From assembly GCA_001563325.1 (NCBI GenBank), contig LRSK01000070.1, positions 1 to 6,957 on the forward strand: a DNA stretch of 6,957 bases, given 5' to 3'. Below, one piece after another: positions 1 through 6,957 of the stretch. A program made the position numbers and the translations under genes. Source of the DNA: Candidatus Thorarchaeota archaeon SMTZ1-83 (GTDB taxonomy: Archaea > Asgardarchaeota > Thorarchaeia > Thorarchaeales > Thorarchaeaceae). Within the stretch, counting starts at the first letter, position 1. The number at the start of each line of letters is the position of its first letter. The notes beneath the pieces were generated by a model. That model was given only the letters and a program-made list of their open reading frames with translations. It made no database searches and was not told the origin of the DNA.

Positions 1-24
1 GCAGAGGCGAACGGAAAGAGATGA
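1..24 (+). CDS. Possible 3' end of an upstream gene (partial, seven codons)
   Basis: Reading from base 1 gives seven sense codons (AEANGKR) and then TGA at 22-24. That stop overlaps the ATG of the radical SAM gene as ATGA, the classic arrangement of translationally coupled genes in an operon. Genes further along this window also overlap or abut, so an upstream gene ending here is plausible. Seven codons cannot identify a product or prove coding. It could be a RiPP precursor, another modifying enzyme, or a chance open stretch. Frame 2 is also open across the edge but runs well into the radical SAM gene, which makes it less likely to be real. Confidence 0.25.
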   Translation, partial: AEANGKR

Positions 25-1349
25 AGCAAGAGTTATTCTTCGATGCCGACACCTTGGTCATTCAGAGAAGAGGAGATTTTTGGGTGTACAGTCCTTCTAC
101 GCAAAGATGGTTCAAGACAAATGAGCTGGCGGCGACGTTGATCAAGCAGCTCATTGAGGCACAAGGAAGGGTTCGCATAGATATGATGGCAAAGAAGGTC
201 TACAGGAAATATCACGTTGAGTTGACTAGCATCGAAATCCAGGAAATGACGCGGAATCTACTCAGAACAGGTGTGTTTTTCCCATGTCGGGACAGTCTGT
301 ACGCCTCTGTCCAAGACAGTCGCACTTTCCGCGAGATTCCCAAAGACACGCCGCTAAGAATAGCCTATCTTCACTTTACACACAGATGCAATTTCAATTG
401 CTGGTACTGTTATAACAGAGGGATTACTAAAGACTCATCTTCCGAGTTAGACTGCGCCGAATGGATAGGCATTATAGAGAAACTGAAGGCAGCCAAGGTG
501 GAAGAGTTTGTCATCACTGGAGGAGAGCCTCTGCTGAGAGCTGACTTGCATCAAATCCTGTCCGAAGCTTGGTCCGCTGGTATTCATTTCACTCTCCTCA
601 CCAATGGAAGTCTGTTGAATGGAGACACAATCGAGCGACTGAGCACGGTCGTTGATAGATTCGTGATGAGTTTTGACGGTTTCAGCAGAAACGCTTACGT
701 CGAGAATGGCGCTCCCACACGACAGCACAATGTCTTGACGGCACTGAAACTGCTTTCTCAACGCAGTCCAGAAAAGGTGCACGTGCGCACTGTGATAACG
801 AAAAGAAATGTTCACGAGATCGAGTACGTGAGAATGAGACTTAGAGAAGACTATGGCATTACCAACTACACCACGACGATCTTCTTGCCCAATTCTGTGC
901 ACGAAATAGATTTGATACCAAGCATCTCTGGTGATTACACATTCAGCGATCAATTCGCAGCAGCGTACGAACCGGACGTCAACAGACTAAAATGTGGCGG
1001 TGCTACCAGTATAATCGCTGTTGACTGTAGAGGCTGCGTCTATCCGTGTCAAAACTTCCTTGAAGAGGATGAATTCAGGATTTGCTCCATGTTGGATGAC
1101 AGTTGGCAACAAGAATTCCTGTCTTCGGAAACCAGGGAGATCTTCAGAAGCCTTTCCGTGGATGACGTCAGAATCTGCAGAGATTGTCCCTATAGATACC
1201 TCTGTGGAGGCGGATGTCCTGCAATCTCTTGGCACGTTTACCGCGATCTCCGAAGCCATCTACCGTTCTTGTGCAAATATTTAAGAAGGGTGGCGGTGGA
1301 AAGAATAGTGAGCACAAGAACGAAAGAAGTGTACAGGATTCTGCGGTGA
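21..1349 (+). CDS. Radical SAM/SPASM peptide maturase with N-terminal PqqD-like domain
   Basis: This 442-residue enzyme is predicted to bind a 4Fe-4S cluster that cleaves S-adenosylmethionine, plus auxiliary clusters, to modify a peptide or protein in the cytoplasm. Residues about 10-95 look like a PqqD-type winged-helix domain, the RiPP recognition element that binds leader peptides (pattern around WVYSPSTQRWFKTNELAA). The radical SAM core follows, with CNFNCWYC supplying C123, C127 and C130, and ITGGEP at 165-170. The C-terminal SPASM pattern is complete: C325-X12-G-X4-C343, then C386-X2-C389-X5-C395-X3-C399, then C418. C336, C339 and C355 are extra. The ATG at 21 is chosen because the PqqD-like domain starts almost at once and a GGAAAG stretch lies just upstream. 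SPASM enzymes with a fused PqqD-like domain typically make thioether, C-C or epimerised RiPPs. The exact reaction cannot be read here. A non-peptide SPASM role is possible but fits the PqqD domain poorly. Confidence 0.93.
   Translation: MKQELFFDADTLVIQRRGDFWVYSPSTQRWFKTNELAATLIKQLIEAQGRVRIDMMAKKVYRKYHVELTSIEIQEMTRNLLRTGVFFPCRDSLYASVQDSRTFREIPKDTPLRIAYLHFTHRCNFNCWYCYNRGITKDSSSELDCAEWIGIIEKLKAAKVEEFVITGGEPLLRADLHQILSEAWSAGIHFTLLTNGSLLNGDTIERLSTVVDRFVMSFDGFSRNAYVENGAPTRQHNVLTALKLLSQRSPEKVHVRTVITKRNVHEIEYVRMRLREDYGITNYTTTIFLPNSVHEIDLIPSISGDYTFSDQFAAAYEPDVNRLKCGGATSIIAVDCRGCVYPCQNFLEEDEFRICSMLDDSWQQEFLSSETREIFRSLSVDDVRICRDCPYRYLCGGGCPAISWHVYRDLRSHLPFLCKYLRRVAVERIVSTRTKEVYRILR
1335..1338 (+). promoter_or_regulatory. 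Possible ribosome binding site for an alternative GTG start of the ABC gene
   Basis: AGGA lies seven bases before an in-frame GTG at 1346-1348, which overlaps the radical SAM stop as GTGA. If used, it would couple the two genes and add eight residues to the exporter. The ATG at 1370 has no comparable motif at the right distance. Family N-termini nevertheless favour the ATG, so the choice is open. Confidence 0.35.
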
Positions 1350-1369
1350 AAAGTAGAAATCGAGACACC

Positions 1370-3079
1370 ATGCATGTCACCATCAGTGGTTACATCGCCA
1401 GATATAGATTCCGAATACTTGTGCTGATAGCCCTTGTCCTGTTGCAGTCTTTGTTTGCCTTTGCCATACCGATTATCGTTAGAGTTTCGCTGAGCAGCAT
1501 TCAACTTGGGGATATGTCGAATACATGCTTCGTCTGTTTCTTTCTCGTCTTGTTGGGTGCCTACCTCACGACGATGGGATACCACTTGTTCTTACTTAGG
1601 TTTTCCCTGGTCTTCAAACATAACGAACTGAAACGGCTATTTGAAGATCTCTTCCGGGCAAGACTCTCCCGCGTTCAAGAACTGGGGCCTACGTACTTCG
1701 CCCACAGGATACTAACAGCGGGCAGCAATTTCTTCAGCCTCATAGGAGACTCTTTTCCAAAAGCACTCGTTGCAGGGTTGGTGATCATTATCTCGCTCGG
1801 TCTTATCCTCTCTCTGAACAAGTTCGTTTTCTTGCTGTTTCTCGTCTTGATTCCTGTGAGCTATCTCAGTTACAGGAGATTGAATATGACACTCCAGAAA
1901 AAGAGCGATCAATTGCAGAGTGTGAGTGCACATAATATCAAAAATGTCATAGGCGTCGTCCAGAACCTTGAAGAAATCAAGCATCTATCCAACTACCACG
2001 TCTTTTCGGAACTCACAGGCCGGTACCTGTACGACCTCGAAAGAGCCAATGCAGATGTTGGCCGATATGCCCATCTGTTATCAACCACGATTCAGTTTTC
2101 GATCAGTCTGATCAGGAATGGGGTATTATTTCTTACGATCTATTACTTCTTAAGCAGCCGAATGGTATTTGCCGATATGATGTTTGTGAATCTCATCTTC
2201 TCAATCTACTTCACTGCTCTCTCCGAGCTGAATGGCATCAACATATGCAAGAGAGACACCGATGCATCTCTGGGTTTCGTCAACAGGGAAATTATCGCAC
2301 ATCGAGAAACTGACGCGGGAAGGGAAACCCTTGCATCCGTGGATCAACTGGCTTTCTATATCAAGCACTTTGCCTACACTCCTGGACAGGATATTCTGAG
2401 AGACATAAATTTGCAGATCAAGAAGGGTGACAGAATAGCCATTGTTGGCCACGTAGGTTCCGGAAAGACCACGTTGGTGAAGCTTCTGATGCGGTATCAC
2501 AACAATGGGGACAGCATTTCAATCAACGGAGTACCACTCTCTCTCTACACATTAGATAGTCTTAGAAGCAAGATCTACATCGTCCCACAACGTCCTCACT
2601 TGTTTCCTGGCAACATAAGAGACAACATAGTCGTTGGACTGAACAACGTGTGCAAGAAAAGACTCGACCGTGTCATAAGCCTGCCCTTCTTCTCCAGCTT
2701 CATCAGGGAGCTTCCCCTTGGCTTGGAAACGAAGGTAGGAGAGGACGGGTTTAGCTTGTCAAGTGGGCAGAAGCAGAAAATAATGATGGCCAGATTGCTC
2801 ATGCATGATCCAGAAGTGATAATCTTGGACGAATCGAGTTCATGTATGGACAGTTACTCTGAAACCGCCATCTATCACGCCATAGAAACACTTGGAAAAG
2901 ACAGAATAACGATAAGAATATCCCATAGGATGTCGACCATAAAGGACGCCAATACAATTGTCGTTCTAAGCCGCGGCAGAATAGTGGCTTCGGGTACGCA
3001 CCAACATCTACTGGCCACCTCGAGAGAATACAGAGAGCTATTCTCACCCCAACTGATTTCACAATTATGGAACAAGTAG
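1370..3079 (+). CDS. ABC exporter half-transporter (membrane domain fused to ATPase)
   Basis: This 569-residue inner-membrane protein is predicted to work as a dimer that pumps a substrate, here probably the modified peptide, out of the cytoplasm. The first ~290 residues hold about six hydrophobic segments (near 15-37, 51-75, 132-150, 151-167, 247-262 and 265-285). The ATPase domain fills about 325-560: Walker A GHVGSGKT (360-367), Q-loop Q407, signature LSSGQ (463-467), Walker B VIILDE with catalytic E488, D-loop SSCMD and switch H519. All catalytic residues are present, although the signature is LSSGQ rather than LSGGQ and the D-loop SCMD replaces the usual SALD. There is no N-terminal C39 peptidase domain, so it would not cleave a leader itself. 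The start is uncertain: the ATG at 1370 places the first helix at a normal distance, while GTG at 1346 is the main alternative. Lipid or drug exporters share this architecture, so the substrate is inferred from context. Confidence 0.92.
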   Translation: MHVTISGYIARYRFRILVLIALVLLQSLFAFAIPIIVRVSLSSIQLGDMSNTCFVCFFLVLLGAYLTTMGYHLFLLRFSLVFKHNELKRLFEDLFRARLSRVQELGPTYFAHRILTAGSNFFSLIGDSFPKALVAGLVIIISLGLILSLNKFVFLLFLVLIPVSYLSYRRLNMTLQKKSDQLQSVSAHNIKNVIGVVQNLEEIKHLSNYHVFSELTGRYLYDLERANADVGRYAHLLSTTIQFSISLIRNGVLFLTIYYFLSSRMVFADMMFVNLIFSIYFTALSELNGINICKRDTDASLGFVNREIIAHRETDAGRETLASVDQLAFYIKHFAYTPGQDILRDINLQIKKGDRIAIVGHVGSGKTTLVKLLMRYHNNGDSISINGVPLSLYTLDSLRSKIYIVPQRPHLFPGNIRDNIVVGLNNVCKKRLDRVISLPFFSSFIRELPLGLETKVGEDGFSLSSGQKQKIMMARLLMHDPEVIILDESSSCMDSYSETAIYHAIETLGKDRITIRISHRMSTIKDANTIVVLSRGRIVASGTHQHLLATSREYRELFSPQLISQLWNK

Positions 3080-4911
3080 TCGAACTGCTAGAGCACAGGT
3101 GTAAAGACGACCATCCGTTGAACACAATCGCCAGAATAAGGCAGATTATCCAGTCTCTTGGTATTCTGACAGTAGAAGATGAATGGAAGAACCCTCTGAC
3201 AGGTTTTCACTCAGTGAGTCTCAAAATCGCTCACACCAGTGTAAGAGTGAATGGAAAAGGAGTCACTCCTGAGTATGCTTTGGCGAGCGCCTACGGAGAG
3301 TTCATGGAGCGATTACAGAATCAGGCGCTGTTCCACTTTGACCGTGACTTCGATGAAACAGTGACCGATCATCTCAGTTTCCATCACTCGCCGGACGAGA
3401 AATGGTTGAGAATGGATGAACTGCGCGGAGAAATGCCTGATAGTATGTGTGACGTATTCAAACCTTCCGATTGGTCCGATGATGCAAATCTTAACTATCT
3501 GAACGAATTCTGCTCGGCTCAGGATACACGCGGTGTGAGCGATTTCTTAGTCATTCCCTATCATAGTGTAAATGCCGATTCATTGGTTTACCTGCCTCTG
3601 CTGTTCGTGAGGCATTTTTACGGTTCAAATGGGATGTCTGCAGGAAACACCGCTGAAGAGGCCCTCGTTCAGGGTCTATGTGAGATATTTGAAAGATATG
3701 CAAATAGGGAGATTCTCTCAGGCAAGATCACTCCTCCGACAATTCCCAAATCGCACCTCAAGAGATGTCGAGAGCAATATGCAATGATTCAGCGCTTGGA
3801 GTCTTTGGGATTTCAGGTGGTAGCAAAAGACTGTTCGATTGCCCGTGGTCTTCCTGTTGTAGCCTTGGTTTTCATACACAGCAAAACGAAGAAATACTTT
3901 GTCAAGTTTAGCTCACATCCATTCCTCCAGATAGCATTGGAGAGATGCCTTCTTGAATTCGTGCAGGGTGCGGATCTCAATGACACGCAAAGATTCCGTC
4001 CGTTTCAATACCTGTCAGCTGGTAACAGAATTGGCAATACCAGAAGAAATCTCTACACGATTTTTACAACAGGTGAAGGGTGTTATCCTAGCTCGCTGTT
4101 CAGTGACAGGTCCACTTACCCGTTCAATGAATCCGTATTCAAGGTCTTCTCCGGGAATGCGGGGATTCTGGACTACCTGATTGGATCTGTCAGACGGAGT
4201 GGGTTTGACGTGATAGTACGAGATGTCTCATTCTTGGGCATTCCGAGTTACCATGTGATCGTGCCTGGTCTTTCTGAAGTGTTCTCTTACAACAGAATGG
4301 AATTTAGGAGCATTGCCATTGGGCGTAGAGTAAGGAGAACAATCAGAAGTCTGGGGACTTGTACTGAGGACGATCTGAGAACCGCAGTTGAGTATCTGGA
4401 ACAACATTTCTCAGACGAGAAGTCAATTGCTGAACTCACTGGTTTGCCGGTGAGAGAAGCTTTCCCTTGGAGAAACCTCAAGTATGGAATGTTCTTGTCT
4501 GCTGCACTGTATCGGCTCAACGATCTCGCGCGTTCTCGAGAATACATAGAGAGGTATATAAGCTATCGCCAATCCCACAGCAAGGAAGACGATATGGGAA
4601 CCGTCTACTACAAGTGCATCCGAGACTATCTGGCAATCCTTTCGGAAACCGGCAGTGTTGAGAGAGCGTGTACGATTCTGCTTCCAATATACGGAGAGAA
4701 TCTCGTGAAGGAGATTATTGATGATCTGCGAGACCCTCAAAGTGTGCTCAGTCGGCACGGGACGGTGGCGTGCTGGAACTGCCGAGCATGCCATCTCGAA
4801 GAGCATTGCAGTTATCGGAGAATTAAAGACCTGCAGATCAAATTGAAGGATCGTATGGCACAGAATCCACTGGATCAGTCAAGTCTGAGCAACATCTTCT
4901 CTTCCAGATGA
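3067..4911 (+). CDS. YcaO-domain ATP-dependent amide-activating protein, E. coli YcaO-like
   Basis: YcaO enzymes use ATP to phosphorylate a backbone amide, giving azolines, thioamides or amidines. The 614 residues resemble E. coli YcaO (about 586) from memory, e.g. NGKG near 62-65, ALASAYGEFMER (71-82), NGMSAGNT (188-195), VQGLCEIFERY (201-211) and ALERCLLEFVQG (290-301). Residues matching the ATP/Mg ligands known in E. coli YcaO appear intact: E78, E81, S191, N194, E206, E209, R293 and E297. The region about 430-560 is probably helical, like the TPR-like C-terminal part of that branch. Unlike E. coli YcaO as recalled, the tail has a cysteine cluster (C569, C572, C575, C581). The C-terminus lacks the PxPxP motif of azoline-forming YcaOs. 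No E1-like or TfuA partner is in the window. The ATG overlaps the exporter's end by 13 bp without a visible ribosome binding site, suggesting coupled translation. E. coli YcaO is linked to ribosomal protein S12 methylthiolation, but the SPASM/exporter context favours a dedicated peptide substrate (inference). Confidence 0.93.
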   Translation: MEQVVELLEHRCKDDHPLNTIARIRQIIQSLGILTVEDEWKNPLTGFHSVSLKIAHTSVRVNGKGVTPEYALASAYGEFMERLQNQALFHFDRDFDETVTDHLSFHHSPDEKWLRMDELRGEMPDSMCDVFKPSDWSDDANLNYLNEFCSAQDTRGVSDFLVIPYHSVNADSLVYLPLLFVRHFYGSNGMSAGNTAEEALVQGLCEIFERYANREILSGKITPPTIPKSHLKRCREQYAMIQRLESLGFQVVAKDCSIARGLPVVALVFIHSKTKKYFVKFSSHPFLQIALERCLLEFVQGADLNDTQRFRPFQYLSAGNRIGNTRRNLYTIFTTGEGCYPSSLFSDRSTYPFNESVFKVFSGNAGILDYLIGSVRRSGFDVIVRDVSFLGIPSYHVIVPGLSEVFSYNRMEFRSIAIGRRVRRTIRSLGTCTEDDLRTAVEYLEQHFSDEKSIAELTGLPVREAFPWRNLKYGMFLSAALYRLNDLARSREYIERYISYRQSHSKEDDMGTVYYKCIRDYLAILSETGSVERACTILLPIYGENLVKEIIDDLRDPQSVLSRHGTVACWNCRACHLEEHCSYRRIKDLQIKLKDRMAQNPLDQSSLSNIFSSR

Positions 4912-4932
4912 GCACTGTGCTAACTCGTAACT

Positions 4933-4939
4933 GAGGGAG
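4933..4939 (+). promoter_or_regulatory. Ribosome binding site for the DUF5916-type gene
   Basis: GAGGGAG sits a few bases before the GTG at 4942 and is the clearest Shine-Dalgarno-like stretch in the window. An in-frame TAA at 4921-4923 limits how far upstream this gene can start. Together they fix GTG 4942 as the start, since the next in-frame ATG (5068) would remove the signal peptide. Confidence 0.6.
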
Positions 4940-4941
4940 TC

Positions 4942-6957
4942 GTGAATAGTATCACTGGTAAGCTCAGAGCGTTTGCAGGGACTCTGCCAATAATCGCCGG
5001 CGGGTTAGCCTGGACTTCTACTTGTAGTCAGGCATCATCTGTTGAGATAAACGAAATAGTCCTCCCTATGGTCGTGCCTGAGTCAACAGTGATAGATGGA
5101 AGCCTCACGGAACCATTCTGGACACGGGGCGCAGGAATCGATGAATTTGTGGAGGTTCTGCCAAGAGAGGGCGTGAGACCACCGGTCAATACGCGAGTTT
5201 GGCTGCTGCACGACGGTGAGAGTATCTATATTGGTTTCGTCTGTTACGAACAGAACATTTCCCGAGTCAGAGCTACTCTGGGAGACAAAGACCATTTGGA
5301 TAATGACGACTACGTCGGACTTCTTCTTGATACTTTCGATCAACTGCAGAGCGCCTACAAATTCGCTCTGAATCCCTGCGGTGTCCAAGTCGATGGGATT
5401 TTCTACCCCTGGGGAGAAACAGATCTCACTTTTGACACTCAGTGGGAAGGGAAGGCCCGCGTCTTGACAGATAGATGGGAAGCGGAGATCAAGATTCCCT
5501 TCAGCAGCATTGACTTCCCTGCCAAAGACGAACAGCACTGGAGGTTATACCTTGGCCGCACTCGTCCCCGGAAGTCGGTAGAGGAATATGCGTGGCCCTC
5601 GATCTCTCTTGATAAATCGGTTTTCTCTCAGCTTGGACATCTGTACGTGACAAGCAAAATCAGCTGGCAGGGAGCAATGGAGTTCCTGCCGTCCATGGTC
5701 GTTTTCCAAGGACGTTCTCTTATCGAAGAAGAATCTTCTCGGGATATTAGGAATCAACCTCTAGTTGTCAAGACTGGTGTGACAGGAGAATATGCGCCTC
5801 GCTCTGATCTCAACTTCGATTGGGCGATAAACCCGGACTATGCACAGATGGAAACTGATGCTCCTCAGCTAGATGTCAATACCACCTTTGCACTATTCTA
5901 TGCAGATAAGAGACCGATATTTATGAAAGGAAGTGATATATTTGAGTGCCCGGTTGATGTTGTTTACACACGTTCCATGAATGACCCAGCCTTTGTACTT
6001 AAATTTACCAGTAGATTAGGGAATACTTCTCTTGGACATATAATTTCCTATGACAAACATACGCCCTGGATTGTACCTTTTAGGCAGTACAGTTTTGCGC
6101 TCAAGAGCGAGAGGACGTCCCTGTCCAACATAGTCAGAATCCGACAGTCCGTTGGCGAGGATTCTTATATCGGAGGCCTTGCCACATCTCGTGAATTGAG
6201 CAATGGTTTCAGCCGCGTGGCAGGCGTGGATGGCAGTGTAGAATTTCTAAAGAACTGCGTCCTCAATTTTCAGCTACTCAAATCCTGGTACAAGGAGCCT
6301 CTCGACGCCAAGCTATTCAGCGGATATCACCAGCTCAAATTCAGCAAGCATACGTCCGCTTTCGACGGTGAGCGTTTCGATGGATTGGCATACACAATCA
6401 ACTTGTCTCGATGTGCACGAATGCTGAATTTCGGTTTCTCGACCACCGCATTTTCTCCAACCTTCAGAGCAGATAATGGATTTGTGAATAAGAACGACTA
6501 TATTGACATTGGGGGCTGGACCAGTCTTCGATTCGTCATCAATAATGGAGCTTTCGAGAGTGTTGTCCCTCAGATAAACGTTCTCCGAAGAACTGATTAT
6601 GCTGGCAGTTTCTGGAAAGATCACGTATGTTCTGCTCTTGCTGTGAGCTTTATCCGGCAAACCTATTTGGACCTATTCTGCACTCTGTCAAGAGAGGTAC
6701 ATCAGGAAATTGAATTCAGCAGCGTGTGGACGGTGGATGCACGGCTGAGTACGGATTTCAGCAAGGTTCTCTCAGGAGGAATTCGGTGCGAGTTCGGCAA
6801 ATTGATAGACTATTGCGCGCTTCCCCCTGCTCTCGGAAGCGTCAACAACAGCGGTTTGTGGTTTTCCCTTAGGCCCACAACACAATTCGGTTTAGGACTG
6901 GATGCAGAAAGATACTGGCTCTGGGACAGTAATAGCAAAGAGGTTTACGATGTAACT
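4942..6957 (+). CDS. DUF5916-type secreted/outer-membrane protein with CBM9-like N-terminal domain (3' partial)
   Basis: An unbroken frame of 672 codons runs from GTG 4942 to the window edge with no stop, so the C-terminus is missing. Residues 1 to about 32 form a signal peptide: basic K7 and R9, a hydrophobic stretch near 10-25, and likely cleavage after SQA. Residues about 50-240 match the CBM9-like fold that opens this family: IDGSLTEPFW (51-60), DNDDYVGLLLDTFD (120-133) and NPCGVQVDG (144-152). The family hallmark follows at about 294-334 (INPDYAQMETDAPQLDVN, then RPIFMKGSDIF). Members I recall usually read FFLEG where this one has FMKG. The rest shows alternating polar and hydrophobic strands typical of an outer-membrane beta-barrel. 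The molecular function of DUF5916 is not established; binding or passage of a glycan, peptide or other ligand is possible. It lies 30 bp after the YcaO gene with its own ribosome binding site and no terminator between, so co-transcription is likely. It could be a surface receptor, an outer-membrane export partner, or an unrelated neighbour. Confidence 0.85.
   Translation, partial: MNSITGKLRAFAGTLPIIAGGLAWTSTCSQASSVEINEIVLPMVVPESTVIDGSLTEPFWTRGAGIDEFVEVLPREGVRPPVNTRVWLLHDGESIYIGFVCYEQNISRVRATLGDKDHLDNDDYVGLLLDTFDQLQSAYKFALNPCGVQVDGIFYPWGETDLTFDTQWEGKARVLTDRWEAEIKIPFSSIDFPAKDEQHWRLYLGRTRPRKSVEEYAWPSISLDKSVFSQLGHLYVTSKISWQGAMEFLPSMVVFQGRSLIEEESSRDIRNQPLVVKTGVTGEYAPRSDLNFDWAINPDYAQMETDAPQLDVNTTFALFYADKRPIFMKGSDIFECPVDVVYTRSMNDPAFVLKFTSRLGNTSLGHIISYDKHTPWIVPFRQYSFALKSERTSLSNIVRIRQSVGEDSYIGGLATSRELSNGFSRVAGVDGSVEFLKNCVLNFQLLKSWYKEPLDAKLFSGYHQLKFSKHTSAFDGERFDGLAYTINLSRCARMLNFGFSTTAFSPTFRADNGFVNKNDYIDIGGWTSLRFVINNGAFESVVPQINVLRRTDYAGSFWKDHVCSALAVSFIRQTYLDLFCTLSREVHQEIEFSSVWTVDARLSTDFSKVLSGGIRCEFGKLIDYCALPPALGSVNNSGLWFSLRPTTQFGLGLDAERYWLWDSNSKEVYDVT

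Noticed and set aside
447..953. 168-codon open frame on the - strand
   Set aside because: It lies wholly opposite the radical SAM core and SPASM gene, whose motifs are intact. The antisense translation shows no recognisable domain, and frames of this length are expected opposite a long gene.
21..1349. Radical SAM enzyme as RimO, to pair with an E. coli-like YcaO
   Set aside because: RimO has an N-terminal UPF0004 domain and a C-terminal TRAM domain. This protein instead has a PqqD-like domain and a SPASM cysteine set.
3953..4180. Small + strand frame that could be a precursor peptide
   Set aside because: It lies out of frame inside the YcaO coding region, with no leader/core pattern and no intergenic position.
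4911..4921. Near-palindrome AGCACTGTGCT at the YcaO stop codon, considered as a terminator or operator
   Set aside because: The hairpin would have only four base pairs with a three-base loop and no T-run follows, so it is too weak to call.
4984..5025. Lipoprotein signal in the DUF5916-type N-terminus (cysteine at residue 28)
   Set aside because: The residues before the cysteine (TST) do not form a lipobox, since the usual Leu at -3 is missing, so an ordinary signal peptidase I site is more likely.
5083..5538. 151-codon open frame on the - strand
   Set aside because: It is antisense to the CBM9-like domain of the DUF5916-type gene, which runs uninterrupted on the + strand with family motifs. 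The antisense product shows nothing recognisable.
6313..6660. 115-codon open frame on the - strand
   Set aside because: It is antisense to the barrel part of the DUF5916-type gene and has no recognisable domain.

Overview
The window is almost gap-free and all of its real coding capacity lies on the + strand. It holds four genes in one direction: a radical SAM/SPASM peptide-modifying enzyme with a fused N-terminal PqqD-like domain (21-1349), an ABC-type exporter with membrane and ATPase domains in one chain (about 1370-3079), a YcaO-domain ATP-dependent enzyme (3067-4911), and the first 672 codons of a DUF5916-type secreted or outer-membrane beta-barrel protein with an N-terminal CBM9-like domain (4942 to past the right edge). 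Gaps or overlaps are 20 bp (or a 4-bp GTGA overlap), -13 bp and 30 bp. No terminator or convincing internal promoter is visible, so the genes look like one operon that began left of the window and continues to the right.

The host cannot be named from this DNA. The DUF5916 protein has a signal peptide and a predicted barrel, which implies a Gram-negative (diderm) bacterium. That family is common in Bacteroidota, Gemmatimonadota, Acidobacteriota and many uncultured phyla. Base composition is moderate and AGA/AGG arginine codons are frequent. The YcaO protein resembles the E. coli YcaO branch along much of its length.

The most economical reading is a RiPP-like (ribosomally made, post-translationally modified peptide) or protein-maturation operon. 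The PqqD-like domain of the first protein would capture a leader peptide, and its SAM cluster and complete SPASM cysteine set would perform radical chemistry. The YcaO protein would activate a backbone amide with ATP, and the ABC protein would export the product across the inner membrane. The DUF5916 barrel could act at the outer membrane. That chain of function is inference. Only the domain identities are read from the sequence.

Several expected parts are absent: no precursor peptide, no YcaO partner (E1-like/Ocin-ThiF or TfuA) and no leader peptidase (the ABC protein has no C39 domain). A reading frame entering from the left edge stops at 22-24 in an ATGA overlap with the radical SAM start, so an upstream gene, possibly the precursor or another enzyme, probably ends there. 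A SPASM enzyme next to an E. coli-type YcaO that carries a C-terminal four-cysteine cluster is the feature most worth following up.
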